NCBI GenBank assembly: GCA_900551515.1
Contig: URWH01000035.1
Coordinates: 1-12,991, forward strand
Length of the DNA: 12,991 nucleotides
Direction: 5' to 3'
Origin: an uncultured Porphyromonadaceae bacterium
Lineage (GTDB): Bacteria > Bacteroidota > Bacteroidia > Bacteroidales > Muribaculaceae
This document shows positions 9,331 through 12,991 of this stretch, piece after piece. A model generated the notes under the pieces. That model worked only from the letters and a program-made list of their open reading frames with translations. It did not search any database and was not told the DNA's origin. Made by a program: the position numbers and the translations under genes. Within the stretch, counting starts at the first letter, position 1, and every line of letters starts with the position of its first letter.

Positions 9331-12300
9331 ATGGCTTTTAGAAAAGACAACAAAATAAAAAGCGGTTTCTCCAAAATCACCATCGGCCTGGCTTCGCCCG
9401 AGGAAATCCTCGAGAAGTCGAGCGGTGAGGTGCTGAAACCCGAAACCATCAACTACCGCACCTACAAGCCCGAACGCGACGGCCTTTTCTGCGAACGCAT
9501 CTTCGGTCCTGTCAAGGACTATGAATGCCACTGCGGAAAATACAAACGCATCCGCTACAAAGGCATCGTGTGCGACCGCTGCGGTGTTGAAGTGACAGAA
9601 AAGAAAGTGCGCCGCGAACGCATGGGCCACATCAAGCTCGTAGTGCCCGTGGCCCACATCTGGTATTTCCGCTCGCTCCCCAACAAGATCGGCTATCTGC
9701 TCGGTCTTCCCTCCAAGAAGCTCGACGCCATCATCTACTACGAACGCTACGTGGTGATCCAGCCCGGCGTTGTGGAAGATGTGCAGCCCCTCGACCTCCT
9801 CACCGAGGAAGAATACTTCGACATCCTCGACAAGCTTCCCAAAGAAAACCAGATGCTTGAGGACACCGATCCCAACAAGTTCATTGCCAAGATGGGTGCC
9901 GAAGCTATCTACGATCTGCTGCTGCGTCTCGACCTCGACGATCTGTCGTATCAGCTGCGTCACCAGGCCGACACCGACGGCTCGCAGCAGCGCAAGACCG
10001 AGGCGCTCAAGCGTCTGCAGGTCGTTGAATCGTTCCGTGCATCGCGCGGACGCAATAAACCCGAATGGATGATCCTTCAGGCCGTGCCCGTCATCCCGCC
10101 TGAGCTCCGTCCGCTCGTGCCCCTCGACGGCGGCCGTTTCGCCACCAGCGACCTCAACGACCTCTACCGCCGCGTGATCATCCGCAACAACCGTCTGAAA
10201 CGCCTCATCGAGATCAAAGCTCCTGAAGTGATCCTCCGCAACGAGAAACGCATGCTGCAGGAAGCCGTCGACTCGCTGCTGGACAACTCGCGCAAATCGT
10301 CGGCCGTGAAGACCGAAGCCAACCGCCCGCTCAAATCGCTCTCCGACTCGCTCAAGGGCAAGCAGGGCCGCTTCCGTCAGAACCTGCTGGGCAAGCGCGT
10401 CGACTATTCGGCCCGTTCGGTAATCGTCGTTGGCCCCGAACTCAAAATGCACGAATGCGGCATCCCCAAAAACATGGCTGCCGAACTCTATAAGCCCTTC
10501 ATCATCCGCAAACTCATCGAACGCGGCATCGTCAAGACCGTCAAATCGGCCAAAAAAATCGTTGACCGCAAGGAACCCGTCGTATGGGATATCCTCGAAT
10601 ACGTGATGAAAGGCCATCCCGTGCTGCTCAACCGCGCCCCGACACTGCACCGCCTCGGCATCCAGGCCTTCCAGCCCCGCATGATCGAAGGCAAAGCCAT
10701 CCAGCTCCACCCGCTCGCATGTACGGCATTCAACGCCGACTTCGACGGTGACCAGATGGCCGTGCACCTTCCCCTGGGCAATGCCGCCATTCTGGAGGCC
10801 CAGCTGCTCATGCTCGGTTCGCACAACGTCCTGAACCCCGCGAACGGCGCTCCTATCACCGTGCCGTCGCAGGACATGGTACTCGGTCTCTACTACATCA
10901 CCAAGCTCCGCAAAGGCGACAAAGGCGAAGGGCTCAAATTCTACGGTCCCGAAGAAGCACAGATCGCCTACAACGAAGGCCGCGTGACACTCCACGCTCC
11001 CGTTTCGGTGGTGGTCGACGACATCGACGAGCAGGGCAACCCCATCACGCATCTCGTCGAAAACACCTCCGTGGGCCGCGTGCTCGTCAACCAGTACGTC
11101 CCCAAGGAAATCGGCTACGTCAACGAGATCCTGTCGAAGAAATCGCTCCGCACCATCATCTCCAAGGTGATCAAAAAATGCGGTATCCCCCGCTCGGCAC
11201 AGTTCCTCGACGACATCAAGAACCTCGGCTACTACATGGCATTCCGCGGCGGTCTGTCGTTCAACCTCGGCGACGTGATCATCCCGAAGGAAAAAGAAGA
11301 ATACGTGCGCGAAGGCTACGAGCAGGTTCAGGAAGTGATGAACAACTATTCGATGGGCTTCATCACCAACAACGAACGCTACAACCAGATCATCGATATC
11401 TGGACACACGTCAACGCCCGCCTCGCCGACACCCTCATGAAGCAGATCTCGGCCGACCAGCAGGGCTTCAACCCTGTGTTCATGATGCTCGACTCGGGCG
11501 CCCGTGGTTCGAAAGACCAGATCCGTCAGCTCTCCGGCATGCGCGGCCTTATGGCCAAGCCTCAGAAATCAGGCGCCGAAGGCGGCCAGATCATCGAAAA
11601 CCCGATTCTCGCCAACTTCAAGGAAGGCCTCTCGGTGCTCGAATACTTCATCTCCACCCACGGTGCACGTAAAGGTCTTGCCGATACGGCCCTCAAGACA
11701 GCCGACGCCGGTTATCTTACCCGCCGTCTTGTCGACGTGGCCCACGATGTCATCATCCACGAGGAAGACTGCGGCACGCTCCGCGGCCTCGTTTGCACCG
11801 AAATCAAGAACAACGACGAGGTGGTTGCCTCGCTCGGCGAACGCATCCTCGGCCGCGTTTCGGTTCACGACATCATCGACCCGATCTCGGGCGAAGTGAT
11901 CGTAGCCGCCGGCGAAGAGATCAACGACGACGCCGCCGACCGCATCAACGCATCGCCGATCGAATCCGTCGAGATCCGCTCGGTGCTCACCTGCGAAAGC
12001 AAAAAAGGTGTGTGCGCAAAATGCTACGGCCGCAACCTGGCCAACAACCGCCTCGTACAGAAAGGCGAGGCTGTCGGCGTCATCGCCGCACAGTCGATCG
12101 GCGAACCGGGTACACAGCTCACCCTCCGTACGTTCCACGTCGGTGGTGTCGCATCCAACATCGCAGCCGTTTCTTCGGTCACCTCGCGCTATGAAGGCAT
12201 CCTCGAAATCGACGAGCTCCGCACCGTCAAGACCGACGAAGTCGACGCCAAGGGACGCAACGTTGAAGTGGTCATCGGCCGTCTTGCCGAAATGCGCATC

Positions 12301-12991
12301 ATGGATCCCAACACCAAGATGATGCTCACCAACGCCAACATTCCCTACGGCTCGAAACTCTACTTCGACAACGGCGCCACAATCAAGAAAGGCGACGTGA
12401 TCTGCGAATGGGACCCCTTCAATGCCGTAATCTGCAGCGAAGCCGGCGGTAAAGTTCAGTACGTCAACCTCCTTGAAAACATCACCTACCGCGTCGACTC
12501 CGACGAACAGACCGGTCTGCGCGAAAAGATCATCATCGAATCGAAGGACCGCTCGAAAGTGCCCGAAGCCAACATCCTCGACGCCAACGGCCAGGTTGTC
12601 AAGACCTACGCTCTCCCTGTGGGTGCTCACCTCATGGTCGATGAAGGCGCCGAACTCAAGCCGGGCGAAATCTTCGTCAAGATTCCGCGCGCTTCCGGCA
12701 GCGCAGGCGATATCACCGGCGGTCTGCCCCGCGTCACCGAGCTCTTCGAAGCACGCAACCCGTCCAACCCGGCTATCGTTGCCGAGATCGACGGCGAAGT
12801 CAACTTCGGCAAAGTGAAACGCGGCAACCGCGAGATCTCCGTCACATCGCGTCTGGGTGAAGTCAAGAAATATCTCGTGCCTCTGTCGAAACAGATCCTT
12901 GTTCAGGAAAACGACTACGTGCGCGCCGGCACACCCCTCTCCGACGGCGCCATCACGCCGGCCGACATCCTCAACATCAAGGGTCCGACAG
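9331..12991 (+). CDS. rpoC: DNA-directed RNA polymerase subunit beta', 3' end missing
   Basis: An open frame from ATG 9331 to the window edge gives 1220 residues. The family in this phylum is about 1420 long, so the C-terminal sixth or so lies outside. The zinc ribbon C66, C68, C81, C84 and the second zinc site C814, C888, C895, C898 are complete; the latter has the same numbers as in E. coli. The catalytic NADFDGD is at 468-474, with Mg-binding D470, D472 and D474. The trigger loop region [19 protein letters not shown] is at 921-939, with H936. After it comes a long insertion (about 940-1125) in the place of the E. coli SI3 insert. The frame is continuous with no stop. The 61-base spacer before it (9270-9330) shows no hairpin or promoter that I can defend. 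Confidence 0.99.
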   Translation, partial: MAFRKDNKIKSGFSKITIGLASPEEILEKSSGEVLKPETINYRTYKPERDGLFCERIFGPVKDYECHCGKYKRIRYKGIVCDRCGVEVTEKKVRRERMGHIKLVVPVAHIWYFRSLPNKIGYLLGLPSKKLDAIIYYERYVVIQPGVVEDVQPLDLLTEEEYFDILDKLPKENQMLEDTDPNKFIAKMGAEAIYDLLLRLDLDDLSYQLRHQADTDGSQQRKTEALKRLQVVESFRASRGRNKPEWMILQAVPVIPPELRPLVPLDGGRFATSDLNDLYRRVIIRNNRLKRLIEIKAPEVILRNEKRMLQEAVDSLLDNSRKSSAVKTEANRPLKSLSDSLKGKQGRFRQNLLGKRVDYSARSVIVVGPELKMHECGIPKNMAAELYKPFIIRKLIERGIVKTVKSAKKIVDRKEPVVWDILEYVMKGHPVLLNRAPTLHRLGIQAFQPRMIEGKAIQLHPLACTAFNADFDGDQMAVHLPLGNAAILEAQLLMLGSHNVLNPANGAPITVPSQDMVLGLYYITKLRKGDKGEGLKFYGPEEAQIAYNEGRVTLHAPVSVVVDDIDEQGNPITHLVENTSVGRVLVNQYVPKEIGYVNEILSKKSLRTIISKVIKKCGIPRSAQFLDDIKNLGYYMAFRGGLSFNLGDVIIPKEKEEYVREGYEQVQEVMNNYSMGFITNNERYNQIIDIWTHVNARLADTLMKQISADQQGFNPVFMMLDSGARGSKDQIRQLSGMRGLMAKPQKSGAEGGQIIENPILANFKEGLSVLEYFISTHGARKGLADTALKTADAGYLTRRLVDVAHDVIIHEEDCGTLRGLVCTEIKNNDEVVASLGERILGRVSVHDIIDPISGEVIVAAGEEINDDAADRINASPIESVEIRSVLTCESKKGVCAKCYGRNLANNRLVQKGEAVGVIAAQSIGEPGTQLTLRTFHVGGVASNIAAVSSVTSRYEGILEIDELRTVKTDEVDAKGRNVEVVIGRLAEMRIMDPNTKMMLTNANIPYGSKLYFDNGATIKKGDVICEWDPFNAVICSEAGGKVQYVNLLENITYRVDSDEQTGLREKIIIESKDRSKVPEANILDANGQVVKTYALPVGAHLMVDEGAELKPGEIFVKIPRASGSAGDITGGLPRVTELFEARNPSNPAIVAEIDGEVNFGKVKRGNREISVTSRLGEVKKYLVPLSKQILVQENDYVRAGTPLSDGAITPADILNIKGPT

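Noticed and set aside
9316..11409. A very long (697-codon) open frame on the minus strand
   Set aside because: It lies wholly opposite rpoC. GC-rich, GAC/GCC/NNC-heavy codon use makes the antisense frame stop-poor. The product (His, Val, Asp and Phe rich) resembles no protein, and the same effect gives the long minus frames opposite rpoB at 6411-7673 and 7845-8975.

Overview
This is a housekeeping locus from a member of the Bacteroidota, most likely order Bacteroidales. Muribaculaceae would fit, but that is an inference. The gene order (tRNA cluster, tuf, tRNA-Trp, secE, nusG, rplK, rplA, rplJ, rplL, rpoB, rpoC) is all on the plus strand. Starts from tuf onward have A-rich leaders without Shine-Dalgarno sequences, as is usual in this phylum. 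EF-Tu, RpoB and RpoC look like intact, ordinary family members. RpoC runs off the right edge.

Layout. (1) Positions 1-472 hold a tightly packed, foreign-looking module: the tail of an unknown reading frame, a 36-residue single-span membrane protein, and an HU-family protein. The HU gene is translationally coupled (TAATG) and has a strong AAAGGAGG ribosome binding site. (2) Positions 473-842 hold a T-arm-like hairpin, a tRNA-Tyr-like gene with a sound 3' half and a poor 5' half, then good tRNA-Gly(TCC) and tRNA-Thr(GGT). (3) Positions 943-2322 hold tuf, a strong hairpin terminator and tRNA-Trp(CCA). (4) Positions 2334-5347 hold secE, nusG and the L11-L1-L10-L7/L12 genes. (5) A terminator-like attenuator at 5371-5410 precedes rpoB and rpoC, the two large RNA polymerase subunits.

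The genes from tuf on supply translation elongation (EF-Tu with its tRNA substrates), the ribosomal stalk and L1 arm, the Sec translocase, and the polymerase core with its elongation factor NusG. They can thus be co-regulated with growth rate.

I found no new biological system. The one place worth a second look is the junction at about 473-680. There, phage- or Firmicutes-like sequence meets the Bacteroidales core locus inside or next to tRNA-Tyr. It could be the end of an integrated element, a phage-borne tRNA-like element, or an assembly chimera made on tRNA sequence. The sequence alone cannot decide between these.
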